Positions 42,654 to 51,671 of a DNA stretch of 64,000 nt are shown piece by piece. Position 1 is the first letter of the stretch. Each line of letters opens with the position of its first letter. The notes beneath the pieces are model-generated. The model ran no database searches, was not told the DNA's origin, and worked only from the letters and a program-made list of their open reading frames with translations. The translations under genes were made by a program, and so were the position numbers. The stretch comes from Bauldia sp965232525. GTDB lineage: Bacteria > Pseudomonadota > Alphaproteobacteria > Rhizobiales > Kaistiaceae. The DNA lies in contig NZ_OZ246980.1 in NCBI RefSeq assembly GCF_965232525.1, positions 3,968,001 to 4,032,000 of the forward strand. The letters are read 5' to 3'.

Positions 42654-43408
42654 ATGCGTCGCTGGACGGTCACGCCGTCGATCGCCTCACCCTTGTCGAG
42701 CCCGACCGACTGACTGAACTCACTGCGCGCGAAGTCGAGCAGCCGCTCCATAGCGTTGCGCGCCGCGACCGGGTCACGCTCCTTGATCGCGTCATAAACC
42801 GCTTCATGGCGAGCGATCGCCACCTCGAACGCCCCACGGACACGGCCGCGGTGGCGGAAGCTGGCGCTCAGCATCGGCACCAGGATGGCGCTGAGCTTCT
42901 CGATCAGCATGTTGCCGGCGGCCGAGAAGACCGCGATGTGGAACCGTGTGTCCGCCGCGTAGAACGCATCCGAGTAGCCCCCTTCGGCCTTCATGGCGTC
43001 GAGTTCGGCGCCGATGCGGGCGATGTTGGCGTCGGTGCCGCGCTTGGCGGCAAGAACGACGGCGAACGGTTCCATTACCTGCCTGATCTCGACCAGGTCC
43101 TTCAGAAAGCTCTCCGGGAGCTCATCGATCGGGTGCCAGGCAAGAACGTCGGGATCGAGCAGGTTCCAGTGGCGGCGCGGGGTGACGATGGTTCCGGCGC
43201 GGCGCCGGGCGGTGATCATGCCCTTGGCCGCGAGAACTTTCAGACCTTCCCGGATCGCCTGGCGGCTGACCTTGTATCGCGCTGCGAGCTCCGCCTCGCC
43301 GGGGAGGACCTCGCCCTCCCGAATGTTGCCCGAGACGATTTGCCGGCCGATGTCGTGCGCAAGCCGGGCGTGGATGGCGGACGCCGGGTAAAGACGTGCA
43401 TCATTCAT
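42638..43408 (-). CDS. GntR-family (FadR/FCD type) transcriptional regulator
   Basis: 256 residues from the ATG at 43408. The winged helix is ELAARYKVSRQAIREGLKVLAAKGMITARRRAGTIVTPR near residues 40-75; the C-terminal helical FCD ligand domain contains the metal-binding Asp/His pattern (FYAADTRFHIAVFSAAGN, ARHEAVYDAI). FCD regulators typically respond to sugar acids or related carbon sources. It lies next to the SDR-iolE-iolD operon on the same strand and may control it or a sugar-acid route. The longer frame to 43597 is not family-like. Confidence 0.85.
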   Translation of the reverse strand: MNDARLYPASAIHARLAHDIGRQIVSGNIREGEVLPGEAELAARYKVSRQAIREGLKVLAAKGMITARRRAGTIVTPRRHWNLLDPDVLAWHPIDELPESFLKDLVEIRQVMEPFAVVLAAKRGTDANIARIGAELDAMKAEGGYSDAFYAADTRFHIAVFSAAGNMLIEKLSAILVPMLSASFRHRGRVRGAFEVAIARHEAVYDAIKERDPVAARNAMERLLDFARSEFSQSVGLDKGEAIDGVTVQRRIGADD

Positions 43409-43644
43409 GCGCGGGCCGCCATCTCTGCCGGCCGCACAATCGCATATGTTTTGGTCAACCACCACGACCGGGGGCTGAAGCTGGCGAGAGGCTGCAGGGC
43501 CGTGCCTTTGACCGCACGGACCTTCTGTGCAGCCATTGAACGGCGTTGCACGACTCGGGTGAGCCTCGTTATCGAAGCGAATTGATAACGTATACATACA
43601 ACTGCACGGCGATGCCGCGCAACCGATGCCACGTTTTAGTGGTT

Positions 43645-44478
43645 CTAAACTTCGGGAAGGCGCCCGGAGGGATGGCTGGCCGTCTCTTGAGCGCCCAGCA
43701 CCTGTTGGTCGAAGTCGATGACCGAGCCGGTCATCATCCCGGATTCGTCGCTGGCCAGGTAGGCCACGGCGCGCGCCACTTCGTCGGTCTTCAGCAAACG
43801 ACCGAACGGTTGGTCATGCTCGGCCTTGTCGAGCCACTCGGCATCGTCGGTATGGTATTTCAGCTGAATGGTGTTCTCACCGGGCGTGTCCATCCAGCCG
43901 ATGTTGAGGCCGTTGACTCGGATACGATCGGGCATCAGCGAGAAGGCGACGTTTTTGGTCAGCGCCGAAAGCGCCGCCTTGGTGGCCGAGTAAGCGCAAA
44001 CGAAGGGCTGGCCGCCGTGGCCGGACATCGACTGGATGTTGACGATGCTGCCCTCGATTTCCTCCCGTCGCATGATCTTGGCCGCGTCCTGCATCAGGAA
44101 AAACGGCGCCCGAACGTTGATCGCGAACAGCGCGTCGAACAACTCGGGACTGGTGTCCAGGATCGTGCCGCGGTCAGTCATCGCTGCGACGTTGACGACA
44201 ATATCGACGCGACCGAACGCCGTATCGGCGGTGGTGACGACCCGCCGGCAATCCTCGACGAGGCCAAGGTCGGCGGTGACGAACACCGCCTGACAGCCGG
44301 TTTCCGCAAGCGACTCGACGATCGCCTCGCCTTTCTCCGTGCTACGGCCGCACAGCAGGAGGCCAGCGATGCCGCGCTCGGCCAGCAACCGGGCGACCGC
44401 CTCGCCGAGGCCCTGGGTGCCGCCGGTCACGATCGCGACCTTGCCGGTGAACTGCCTGGTGAGATCGTTTGTTGTCAT
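43645..44478 (-). CDS. Short-chain dehydrogenase/reductase, inositol-cluster
   Basis: 277 residues of the classical SDR type: cofactor loop VTGGTQGLGEAVA (residues about 17-29), NVAAMTD in the NNAG position, the catalytic Ser in QSMSG and Y-x3-K in YSATK, and GWMDTPGE. A GGGGAGGG site precedes the ATG. It is the third gene of an operon with iolD and iolE, so it probably oxidises a polyol or inositol derivative; the exact substrate is unknown. Confidence 0.85.
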   Translation of the reverse strand: MTTNDLTRQFTGKVAIVTGGTQGLGEAVARLLAERGIAGLLLCGRSTEKGEAIVESLAETGCQAVFVTADLGLVEDCRRVVTTADTAFGRVDIVVNVAAMTDRGTILDTSPELFDALFAINVRAPFFLMQDAAKIMRREEIEGSIVNIQSMSGHGGQPFVCAYSATKAALSALTKNVAFSLMPDRIRVNGLNIGWMDTPGENTIQLKYHTDDAEWLDKAEHDQPFGRLLKTDEVARAVAYLASDESGMMTGSVIDFDQQVLGAQETASHPSGRLPEV

Positions 44479-44503
44479 TGCGCCCTCCCCGATCCTGAAG
44501 CCG

Positions 44504-45412
44504 CTACGCGATCCGATAGCCGGCCGCCTCGAACGCCGCGGTCAGGTGGCGACGTCCCATGAGCGAGTACTCGAACGGCGGCGCCTTGGCCGGGTCCTGC
44601 TCGGCTTCGACCACCACCCAGCCTTCGTAGCCGATATCGGCGAGGACCCGGGCGAAGTCGTAGAAGTCGATGAAGCCGTCGCCGGGAACCGTGAACACGC
44701 CCTCGAGGACACCAGCAAGGAAGCTCTTGTCCTGTTGGCGCACAGCCTTCAGCACATCCGCGCGCAGGTCCTTGCAGTGGACGTGGTTGATCCGTCGTCC
44801 ATGCCGGCGGGTGGTTTCGGCGATGTCTCCGCCGGCGAAAGCAAGGTGCCCCGTATCGAGGAGGAGGCCGACCGCCTGACCGGTGTTGGCCATCAGCAGA
44901 TCGATCTCCCGCTGCGTCTCGAATACGGTCCCCATGTGATGGTGATAGGTCATCGGCACGCCGAAATCGGCCATCCACTCGGCCAGCTCAGTGAGCTTCT
45001 TGCCGTAAGCCTTGATGTCCTCTTCCGACAGACGCGGGCGGCTGGACAGCGGCGCATCCATGGTCGCCTGCACGGTTCCACTGGTCTCCGCATAAATGTG
45101 GACCCCGGCGCCAAGCTCCCGAAACAGCTCCATCTGTTCGGTCATGCGATCGCGCTCGGCCTCGACCGATTGTTCCAGCAACTCCCCGGAAAACCATCCG
45201 GACACGATCTCCAGGTCGTGGGGTTCGAGGACCGGGCGAAGAACCTCGGCGTCAGAGTGGAACTTCACCCCGGTTTCGGTGCCGGTGAAACCCGCCTCCC
45301 GCATTTCGCTGAGGCACGTTTCGAGGCTGGTCTCGCCACCGAGCTCGAGCATGTCGTTGTTCGACCAGGCGATCGGGGAGATGCCCAGACGGATCGGTCC
45401 GGCGGTCGGCAT
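44504..45412 (-). CDS. iolE: Inosose dehydratase
   Basis: 302 residues of the xylose-isomerase-like TIM barrel: LGISPIAWSNNDMLELGGETSLETCLSEMREAGFTGTETG at the start, metal ligands in the MTYHHHMGTVFE, LLLDTGHLAF and INHVHCKD segments, and the closing VVVEAEQDP. It dehydrates 2-keto-myo-inositol to 3D-trihydroxycyclohexanedione. It follows iolD after two bases and precedes the SDR gene. Confidence 0.93.
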   Translation of the reverse strand: MPTAGPIRLGISPIAWSNNDMLELGGETSLETCLSEMREAGFTGTETGVKFHSDAEVLRPVLEPHDLEIVSGWFSGELLEQSVEAERDRMTEQMELFRELGAGVHIYAETSGTVQATMDAPLSSRPRLSEEDIKAYGKKLTELAEWMADFGVPMTYHHHMGTVFETQREIDLLMANTGQAVGLLLDTGHLAFAGGDIAETTRRHGRRINHVHCKDLRADVLKAVRQQDKSFLAGVLEGVFTVPGDGFIDFYDFARVLADIGYEGWVVVEAEQDPAKAPPFEYSLMGRRHLTAAFEAAGYRIA

Positions 45413-45414
45413 GA

Positions 45415-47256
45415 CTAGACCCCCACCCGCTGCTTGCCGCGGGCGGCCTCATGATCGACACGCGCCGCGCGGATCTCTTCGCGTTCGTTGACCTCGGGCA
45501 CACCGACGTCCCACCAGGCGTCGCCCGGCGTCCACTCATGGGCCTGCACCTTGGTGACGATCACATAGGTCCGGTCGGCCGCCTTCGCCCGGGCAAAGGC
45601 CTGCTCCAGTTCCGAGATCGAATGAACGGTTTCCGACAGCGCTCCCATCGACTCGGCGTGCTTGGCGAAGTCGACCTCGACAAGTTCCTTGCGGCGGGTG
45701 TCGACGAACATGTTGTTGAAGGACTTGCCGCCCTTGTAGTTCTGAAGCCGGTTGATCACCGCGAACCCGCCATTGTCCATGACGACAAAGATGACTTTGT
45801 CGCCGGTGAGCACGGTCGAATAGATGTCCGAGTTCATCATCAGATACGAGCCGTCGCCGACCATGGCGATGACGTCGCGGTCGGGATTGGCCATCTTGGC
45901 GCCCCAGGCCCCGGCGATCTCGTAGCCCATGCACGAGAAACCGAACTCGCAGTCATACGTTCCGACCGACTTGCCTTTCCAGACCTTGCACACCTCGCCG
46001 GGCAGACCGCCCGCCGCCGAGAGCGCCAGATCCGTCGGATCGGCCATGCGATTGAGCGCGCCAACCACATGGGCGTAGCTGGGGACCTCGGCATTGGTCG
46101 GCCCGGAGAGCTTGTCGACCAGCGTATTCCACTCGGCATACTCCTTCGCGCCCTTGGCGATCCATGAATCGGGCGCACGCCAGTTGGCCAAGCCCTGGTC
46201 GATTTCCTCCAGCCCGACCAGCGCGTCCCCGATCACCGAGACGGCGCGGTGCTTGACCGCGTCGAAGCGAGCCGCGTTGAGAGCAATGATGCGCGCGTCT
46301 TCCCGGAACACCGTCCACGAGCCGGTGATGAAATCACCAAGCCGCGTCCCGACCGCGAACACCACATCCGCCTCCGCGGCCATCGCGTTGGCCGACGCCG
46401 ATCCGATCACACCGATCGGTCCGATATTCATGGGATGATCGTGCAGCAGGGAGGTCCGTCCGCCGATCGTCTCGCAGACCGGGACGTTGTGCGCCTCGGC
46501 GAAGGCGGCCAGTTCCGCGGTCGCGCCGGAATACTGAACGCCGCCACCGGCGATGATCAGCGGTTTTTCAGCGCCACGCAGGATCTCGACAGCCGCTTTG
46601 ACTGATCCGACATCCGGTCGCGGCCGGGGAATCTCATGAACCGTCGGTTCGAAGAACACCTCCGGATAGTCATAGGCTTCCGCCTGAGCGTCCTGTGCCA
46701 GTCCGAGGAACGCCGGCCCGCAGTCGGCCGGGTCGAGCATCGTCGCCACTGCCTGCGGCAGCGACCCCAGAATCTGCTCGGGACGGACAATACGATCCCA
46801 GTACCGGGTCACCGAGCGGAAGGCGTCGTTTGCGGTGGTCGACGGACAGCCGAAGTGTTCCACCTGCTGTAGCACCGGATCGGGAATGCGATTGGCGAAC
46901 GTGTCACCGGCGAGCAGCAGCACCGGAAGGCGATTGGACATGGCGACACCAGCGGCGGTGACCATGTTGGTCGCCCCCGGACCGATCGAGGACAGCGCGA
47001 TCATGATCTGACGGCGCTTCTTCGCCTTGGCGTAGGCGATCGCCGCCAGTGCCATCGACTGTTCGTTCTGACCGCGCCAGGTCGGCAACTGGTCCTGAAC
47101 CGGCTCGAGCGCCTCAGCAATGCAGGTGACATTACCGTGGCCGAAGATGCCGAAGAGGCCGGCGAACAGCGGAACCTCGTCCCCGTCGATGATCGTCCTT
47201 TGCGCAATGAGATAGCGGACCAGGGCCTGGCCCATGGTCAATTTGACCGTCTTCAT
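45415..47256 (-). CDS. iolD: 3D-(3,5/4)-trihydroxycyclohexane-1,2-dione hydrolase
   Basis: 613 residues of the thiamine-diphosphate enzyme family. N-terminal VKLTMGQALVRYLIAQ and VPLFAGLFGIFGHGNVTCIAEAL mark IolD; the diphosphate motif is MVGDGSYLMMNSDIYSTVLTGDKVIFVVMDNGG. It opens the ring of the IolE product to 5-deoxyglucuronic acid. It leads the iolD-iolE-SDR operon, with GGGAGGAG before the ATG and two candidate IolR sites upstream. iolG, iolB, iolC, iolA and iolR are not in the window. Confidence 0.95.
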   Translation of the reverse strand: MKTVKLTMGQALVRYLIAQRTIIDGDEVPLFAGLFGIFGHGNVTCIAEALEPVQDQLPTWRGQNEQSMALAAIAYAKAKKRRQIMIALSSIGPGATNMVTAAGVAMSNRLPVLLLAGDTFANRIPDPVLQQVEHFGCPSTTANDAFRSVTRYWDRIVRPEQILGSLPQAVATMLDPADCGPAFLGLAQDAQAEAYDYPEVFFEPTVHEIPRPRPDVGSVKAAVEILRGAEKPLIIAGGGVQYSGATAELAAFAEAHNVPVCETIGGRTSLLHDHPMNIGPIGVIGSASANAMAAEADVVFAVGTRLGDFITGSWTVFREDARIIALNAARFDAVKHRAVSVIGDALVGLEEIDQGLANWRAPDSWIAKGAKEYAEWNTLVDKLSGPTNAEVPSYAHVVGALNRMADPTDLALSAAGGLPGEVCKVWKGKSVGTYDCEFGFSCMGYEIAGAWGAKMANPDRDVIAMVGDGSYLMMNSDIYSTVLTGDKVIFVVMDNGGFAVINRLQNYKGGKSFNNMFVDTRRKELVEVDFAKHAESMGALSETVHSISELEQAFARAKAADRTYVIVTKVQAHEWTPGDAWWDVGVPEVNEREEIRAARVDHEAARGKQRVGV

Positions 47257-47325
47257 GCTGACTCCTCCCGTGCCGGTTCCGGCCTTGATTGATCATAGGC
47301 CGCATAACCCGGCGCCGACTATGAT

Positions 47326-47339
47326 GAAAATTATGTTCC
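47326..47339. promoter_or_regulatory. IolR-like site 1 (GAAA-N6-TTCC)
   Basis: Lies 70 bases upstream of iolD. It differs by one base from the GGAA-N6-TTCC motif that I recall for rhizobial IolR, the inositol repressor. A second near-match is centred 29 bases away (47355-47368). Confidence 0.45.
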
Positions 47340-47354
47340 CTGCAATTTCTTTTT

Positions 47355-47368
47355 AGAACGAAAATTCC
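47355..47368. promoter_or_regulatory. IolR-like site 2 (AGAA-N6-TTCC)
   Basis: Second near-match to GGAA-N6-TTCC, in the AT-rich centre of the divergent region between iolD and the first RTX gene. The pair spacing (29 bases) is close to three helical turns. Confidence 0.45.
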
Positions 47369-47423
47369 ATCAATTCTTTCAGTTAGATAGCCGGCGCCCG
47401 GGATCGAGGTGCACCCCTGGGCA

Positions 47424-47439
47424 TGTGATCGGCGTCACA
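47424..47439. promoter_or_regulatory. Perfect CRP-consensus site TGTGA-N6-TCACA
   Basis: TGTGA at 47424-47428 and TCACA at 47435-47439, six bases apart, exactly the CRP consensus. An ATTAAT-like -10 hexamer lies at 47459-47464, about 30 bases from the site centre, which is the geometry of a class II CRP promoter reading toward the RTX array. The regulator would be a CRP/FNR-superfamily protein encoded elsewhere. Confidence 0.65.
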
Positions 47440-47488
47440 GACACCAAGACGAGCAGAGATTAATGGCCTCGCCCCATATCACAGGCTC

Positions 47489-47518
47489 GCGCCGCCGGTT
47501 TTGATGCGGCGCTTTTTT
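47489..47518 (+). terminator. Terminator-like hairpin in the leader of the RTX array
   Basis: GCGCCGC (47489-47495) pairs with GCGGCGC (47506-47512) around a 10-base loop and is followed by six T residues. It sits 17 bases before the start codon of the first RTX gene, after the inferred promoter, so it may attenuate the array or end a short RNA. Confidence 0.65.
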
Positions 47519-47535
47519 AGGAAAGATGTTTCGAG

Positions 47536-48351
47536 ATGAAGAAGGTAGTCGAACATTTCGTCGGCGGCAGCCCGTTTGGTGTTTTCGCCTCAGCCGTCGC
47601 CGATCCGGAGCCAGGCTATGTCAAGCCGACCACCGTTGTCCTTGAGAACGATGGCCACAAGATCGTCCTGACCGGCTCGTTCATCAGCGGCATCAACGGG
47701 CCGATAGGCACCGTGAACGAATTTACGCTCTTTGACGGCGCGACCAAGATCATGACCGGCAAGGGTTTCAACTTTACGCTTGCGGATATCGCGGACGCCA
47801 AGTTGGCCGATCATCCGACGCAGGTGTTGGCCGACCTCTTCTACGCCAAAGCCGACAAGGTGATCGGCTCCTCCCAGTCCGACCATCTCACAACATCGGA
47901 CAACGGTGGGGTCATCCTTGGACGCGGCGGCAACGACTACATGGTGGGCGGGTCGGGAAAGCAGACCCTCAAGGGCGGAGGCGGCGACGATGCCGTCCAT
48001 GGCGGCAAAGGCAAGGACATTGCCATTGGCGGCAAGGGGAAAGACACCTTCGTCTTCGACGACGAAGCGTTCAAGACCGATAAGATCAAGGACTTCTCGC
48101 ACAAGGACGATACGATTTACCTCGCTGACATTGCATTCGACGTTCTTCCGGGTGGCGCTCTCAAGAAAAAATTCTTCAACGTCGGCAAGAAAGCCGAAGA
48201 TGACAACGATCACATTGTATACTTCAAAAAGAACGGCGGTGTTTTCTATGACCCGGACGGTGAGGGTGGCATCGACCAGGTGAAGTTCGCCTCAGTCAAG
48301 GACGGCACCAAGCTGAAGGCCAACGATTTCTTCGTGGACACGATAGCATAA
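47536..48351 (+). CDS. RTX array gene 1: calcium-binding beta-roll protein
   Basis: 271 residues, no signal peptide. Residues 1-115 form the array's N-terminal domain (DGHKIVLTGSF, TVNEFTLFDGATKIMTGKGFNF). Residues 129-174 hold five RTX nonapeptides (GRGGNDYMV, GGSGKQTLK, GGGGDDAVH, GGKGKDIAI, GGKGKDTFVF). The hinge KIKDFSHKDDTIYL is at 183-196 and the C-terminal domain ends KLKANDFFVDTIA. Together with gene 2 it has a shorter N-terminal consensus than the rest. Type I secretion with a C-terminal signal is expected. Function unknown. Confidence 0.85.
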   Translation: MKKVVEHFVGGSPFGVFASAVADPEPGYVKPTTVVLENDGHKIVLTGSFISGINGPIGTVNEFTLFDGATKIMTGKGFNFTLADIADAKLADHPTQVLADLFYAKADKVIGSSQSDHLTTSDNGGVILGRGGNDYMVGGSGKQTLKGGGGDDAVHGGKGKDIAIGGKGKDTFVFDDEAFKTDKIKDFSHKDDTIYLADIAFDVLPGGALKKKFFNVGKKAEDDNDHIVYFKKNGGVFYDPDGEGGIDQVKFASVKDGTKLKANDFFVDTIA

Positions 48352-48399
48352 CGTCTTGAGCTTCGCTCAACGCGCCCGCCGTCCGGAGTCAGTCTGATC

Positions 48400-49224
48400 A
48401 TGAAACCGTTTCTTCAGTTTCTCTCAAGCCCGCCTGACCATAATCCTTATGCCGTCTTTGCTAACGTGGCCCGGGATTTCGCCTTCGTCGACTCCGCACC
48501 GAACGAGGTCTCGTATGTCGACATCCACGGCAACAAACTCGTGCTCAAGGGAAGCTTCGACATCAACGGCGGGATCGCGGTCGACGGCATCGTGACCGGT
48601 TTCGACCTCTTCGCGGCCGACGGCACCAAGGTGCTCAAAGCCCGTGGCGCCGAGTTCGATCTGGCTGTCGTCGAAGACGCATTCTTCCAGGATCCCGGCA
48701 ACATCTCGACGCTCCAGCTCTTTCTCCGTGACTCGGACGTCTATGGATCCAACGGCGATGATGTTTTGACCGGCCTGCGGTCGGACGCGACGGGCGTAGG
48801 GCGCGGCGGTGACGACATCATCAATGGCGGGCTCGGCAAGCAAACCCTGAAAGGCGGCAAGGGCGACGACACCCTTTCCGGCGGTCTCGGCAAGGACACT
48901 GTGATCGGCGGCAAGGGCAAGGATACGTTCGTCCTTAACGCCTTCGATTTTAAGGCCGACACGTTCAAGGACTTCTCTCACAAGCACGACACCATATTCC
49001 TCAACCAGAAGGTCTTCACAGCATTGGATTTAGGCACGCTCGACAAGTCGGCGTTCCGGGTCGGTACGAAGGCAAAGACCGATGATCATCGCGTCGTCTA
49101 CAACAAGAAGGACGGCGCACTTCTTTACGACGAGGACGGCAGGGGTGGCGTCGATCACGTGAAGATCGCCAAGCTGGATCAAGGTCTGAAAATCAAGGCC
49201 AATGATTTTCTTGTCGACGTCTGA
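48400..49224 (+). CDS. RTX array gene 2: calcium-binding beta-roll protein
   Basis: 274 residues, 48 bases after gene 1 and most like it (both have FDLF/FTLF in the N-terminal domain and KANDFxVD at the end). Five RTX units run from GRGGDDIINGG to GGKGKDTFVL, with no insertion between them. The hinge reads TFKDFSHKHDTIFL. The C-terminal DDHRVVYNKKDGALLYDEDGRGG segment is shared with all array members. A 556-base gap follows, so genes 1 and 2 look like one transcription unit. Confidence 0.85.
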   Translation: MKPFLQFLSSPPDHNPYAVFANVARDFAFVDSAPNEVSYVDIHGNKLVLKGSFDINGGIAVDGIVTGFDLFAADGTKVLKARGAEFDLAVVEDAFFQDPGNISTLQLFLRDSDVYGSNGDDVLTGLRSDATGVGRGGDDIINGGLGKQTLKGGKGDDTLSGGLGKDTVIGGKGKDTFVLNAFDFKADTFKDFSHKHDTIFLNQKVFTALDLGTLDKSAFRVGTKAKTDDHRVVYNKKDGALLYDEDGRGGVDHVKIAKLDQGLKIKANDFLVDV

Positions 49225-49780
49225 CACGATCGGAGCCCTCGGCACATTGGATGCACAGCCATGCGAAAACCATCAAGAGTGGTAGCGCGTCCAATATATT
49301 AGCGATTTTCTTGAGATTGTCGGCCGTTCAAATGTCGACGATTCTACCCAAAATATCGATGACTTAGGCTTAAATCCTCATCGTTGTATTTTCCCGCGCT
49401 TAAGCCGCGATTGCTAAGCTTTCACCCGATCTGGATAGCGCGGATACGCGCTCTTCCTGAAGGTGAGCGTGGGTATGCATGCATTGTTGCTCGAGTGCAC
49501 TACGGAGCTGTGGTGGGCTGGCCGGCCGGCAGTGAGTCGGTGGGTTGTGGCTGTAAAAGTAGGTTACCGCGCGTCACGAAGCAGTGATCAAATAGGCAAT
49601 CGCGCAGGCAGCGTTTTCCCTAGGAAGATCAACGATATCAGCGCTCTGAAGCGGTCGATATGGCTTCTTCGGGGAATTAACGCTGATCTGATCACTTTTC
49701 AATCACGTATTCGATCAGGGTTGATGCTTTCTGTGTCCGCCCTAGGTCGAGCTGATAAGTAACGGGAGGGAGGCGACCCC
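49225..49780. other. Long intergenic gap inside the RTX array
   Basis: 556 bases, less GC-rich than the flanking genes, with no supported gene; a 99-codon open frame (49463-49762) lacks any family feature. It presumably carries the promoter for genes 3-6. A strong GGGAGGGAGG ribosome-binding site precedes gene 3. Confidence 0.5.
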
Positions 49781-50671
49781 ATGAATCCAGAAGCTTATGC
49801 CGAGTGGCTGTTTTCCACCACACTCATCGATCCCCTGCAAACGTTATTTCAAGTGCTTGACGAGGGGACGATCAAGAAAATAACGCCAGAAAAGCTCGTC
49901 GTGACCACGCCTGGCGGCATCAAGTTCATCCTAAAGGGCGATCTGGAGACGGACCCCGTGGTGTCGGGCACGCTCGACAGCGTCAAGTTGAAAGTCAATG
50001 GCGTCAAGATTTTCGAAGGCGGTGACTTCATCATCGACGCAGGGGAACTTAAGGCGATCGTCGAGAGTCCGAACGACCCGGGTGAGTTCCTGGGCAATAT
50101 CATCAACCAGATCGGAACGTACAAAGGGTCTCAACAAGCCGATGAATTCCCGAGAATCACCGGAGACGGCATCGTCATCAAGGGCCGCGGCGGCGATGAC
50201 GTGCTCAGGGGTGGCGAGGGCCAGCAAAAACTGAAGGGCGGCAAGGGCAACGACACCCTCATAGGCGACGACTTCGGCGGCGGCATCGAAAAGCTAGGTG
50301 GAGACCCCAAGCCGGACAAGCTCTTCGGCGGCAAGGGCCTCGATACCTTCGTGTTCGCTGTCGGCAGCAGCTTGGCAAAGGTGGAAGGAAGTTACCACAA
50401 GATCAAGGACTTCTCCCACAAGGACGACACGATCCTCATCGAAACCAGTGTGATACCTGCCGGCTTCCTTGATCCGGACGCCTTCGTCGTGGGTGAGGTG
50501 GCGAGCAGCCCGGACCATCGCATCATCTACGACGAGGCGAACGGGGATCTTTACGTCGACATCGACGGCGATGGCCTCGATGCGGTCCAGTTCAAGTTCG
50601 CCGAAGTCGTACCGGGCACCAAGATCAAAGCCAACGACTTCGTCATCGAAGGCTTCTTTGGACTGCAGTGA
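49781..50671 (+). CDS. RTX array gene 3: calcium-binding beta-roll protein
   Basis: 296 residues. The N-terminus (EAYAEWLFSTTLIDP ... VLDEGTIKKITPEKLVV) closely resembles gene 5 and differs from genes 4 and 6. RTX units (GRGGDDVLR, GGEGQQKLK, GGKGNDTLI) are interrupted by an insertion rich in Gly and Pro before GGKGLDTFVF. The hinge is KIKDFSHKDDTILI and the end is KIKANDFVIEGFFGLQ, with a longer tail than genes 1 and 2. It begins the second transcription unit, with gene 4 69 bases downstream. Confidence 0.85.
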   Translation: MNPEAYAEWLFSTTLIDPLQTLFQVLDEGTIKKITPEKLVVTTPGGIKFILKGDLETDPVVSGTLDSVKLKVNGVKIFEGGDFIIDAGELKAIVESPNDPGEFLGNIINQIGTYKGSQQADEFPRITGDGIVIKGRGGDDVLRGGEGQQKLKGGKGNDTLIGDDFGGGIEKLGGDPKPDKLFGGKGLDTFVFAVGSSLAKVEGSYHKIKDFSHKDDTILIETSVIPAGFLDPDAFVVGEVASSPDHRIIYDEANGDLYVDIDGDGLDAVQFKFAEVVPGTKIKANDFVIEGFFGLQ

Positions 50672-50748
50672 ATCAACCAACACGTTGCAAACCCCGGAGC
50701 GGAACCCTGTGGCTCCCCGGGCAGCCGACATGAGGAGTATTGATCATC

Positions 50749-51618
50749 ATGACACCCACCATCGAGTTATACTTTGGCGAACCAGTCCTCGACCCGTTCT
50801 TGATCGGCGCGAACCCGCTGAATTTCGGCACGGTTGTTAAGCAGACGACGACGAAAATCGTCGTCGAGGATGATCTCGGCAACAAAGTCGTCTTCACCGG
50901 CGATCTGACGCCGGGCGGAGAAGTCAACGGCTTCAAGTTCAAGAGCAATGGGATCAAGGTCGCTCAAGGCGAAGACTTCGAGGTCGATTTCGCCACATTC
51001 GAGACGGCGCTGGGAAATCCCAAACCAGGGAACGAAGTTCTTTCGCTGCTTTTCCTTGAAGCCCCCATCATCAAGGGGTCGCCGTATCGCGACGTAGCGA
51101 TGGGCCTCCCGGGTGACGGTCTTGTGGCCAAGGGCCGCGATGGCGACGACGTCCTCATCGGCGGCGAGGGCAGCCAGACGATCAAGGGCGGCAAGGGCAA
51201 CGACGTCATCGGTGGCGGCGGCGAGAAAGACAAGCTCTTTGGCGGCAAGGGCAACGACATCTTCCTCTTCGATATCGGCACCGGACCCGGCGGCGGCCCC
51301 AAGCGGGTCTTGGACGAGGACCCCGTTCTAGCCGTCCACAGGATCAAGAACTTCGACCGCAAGGACGATGTCATCCTGCTCACCGGCAATTCCCTGGACG
51401 CCGAAACGGGCGGCCCCCTGTCGAAGGACGCCTTCGTTGTCGACACCGAAGCGACGACCGCGGACCATCGCGTGATCTACGACGACGAGACCGGCTCGCT
51501 CTACCTCGACGAAGACGGCAGCGGCGAGCTCATGGCCCCGGTCAAGTTCGGCAAAGTCGATCCGGGCACCAAGCTCAAGGCCAGGGACTTCTTCATTGAC
51601 GACCAGATTCTCACCTAG
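50749..51618 (+). CDS. RTX array gene 4: calcium-binding beta-roll protein
   Basis: 289 residues from the ATG at 50749 (GAGGAG upstream; the frame is open from TTG 50740). The N-terminus PTIELYFGEPVLDPFLIG and GNKVVFTGDLTPGGEVNGFKFKSNGIKV pairs it with gene 6. RTX units GRDGDDVLI, GGEGSQTIK, GGKGNDVIG and GGKGNDIFLF precede an insertion (GTGPGGGPKRVLDEDP) before the hinge, here changed to RIKNFDRKDDVILL. The C-terminus ends KLKARDFFIDDQILT. Confidence 0.85.
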   Translation: MTPTIELYFGEPVLDPFLIGANPLNFGTVVKQTTTKIVVEDDLGNKVVFTGDLTPGGEVNGFKFKSNGIKVAQGEDFEVDFATFETALGNPKPGNEVLSLLFLEAPIIKGSPYRDVAMGLPGDGLVAKGRDGDDVLIGGEGSQTIKGGKGNDVIGGGGEKDKLFGGKGNDIFLFDIGTGPGGGPKRVLDEDPVLAVHRIKNFDRKDDVILLTGNSLDAETGGPLSKDAFVVDTEATTADHRVIYDDETGSLYLDEDGSGELMAPVKFGKVDPGTKLKARDFFIDDQILT

Positions 51619-51671
51619 TCATCGCTGCGACGCGGGAAATGAGACGAGTTGGGCAGGAGGAGACTACTGTT

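Noticed and set aside
49463..49762. 99-codon open frame in the gap between RTX genes 2 and 3
   Set aside because: No ribosome-binding site or family feature, and it stops just before gene 3; more likely promoter DNA.
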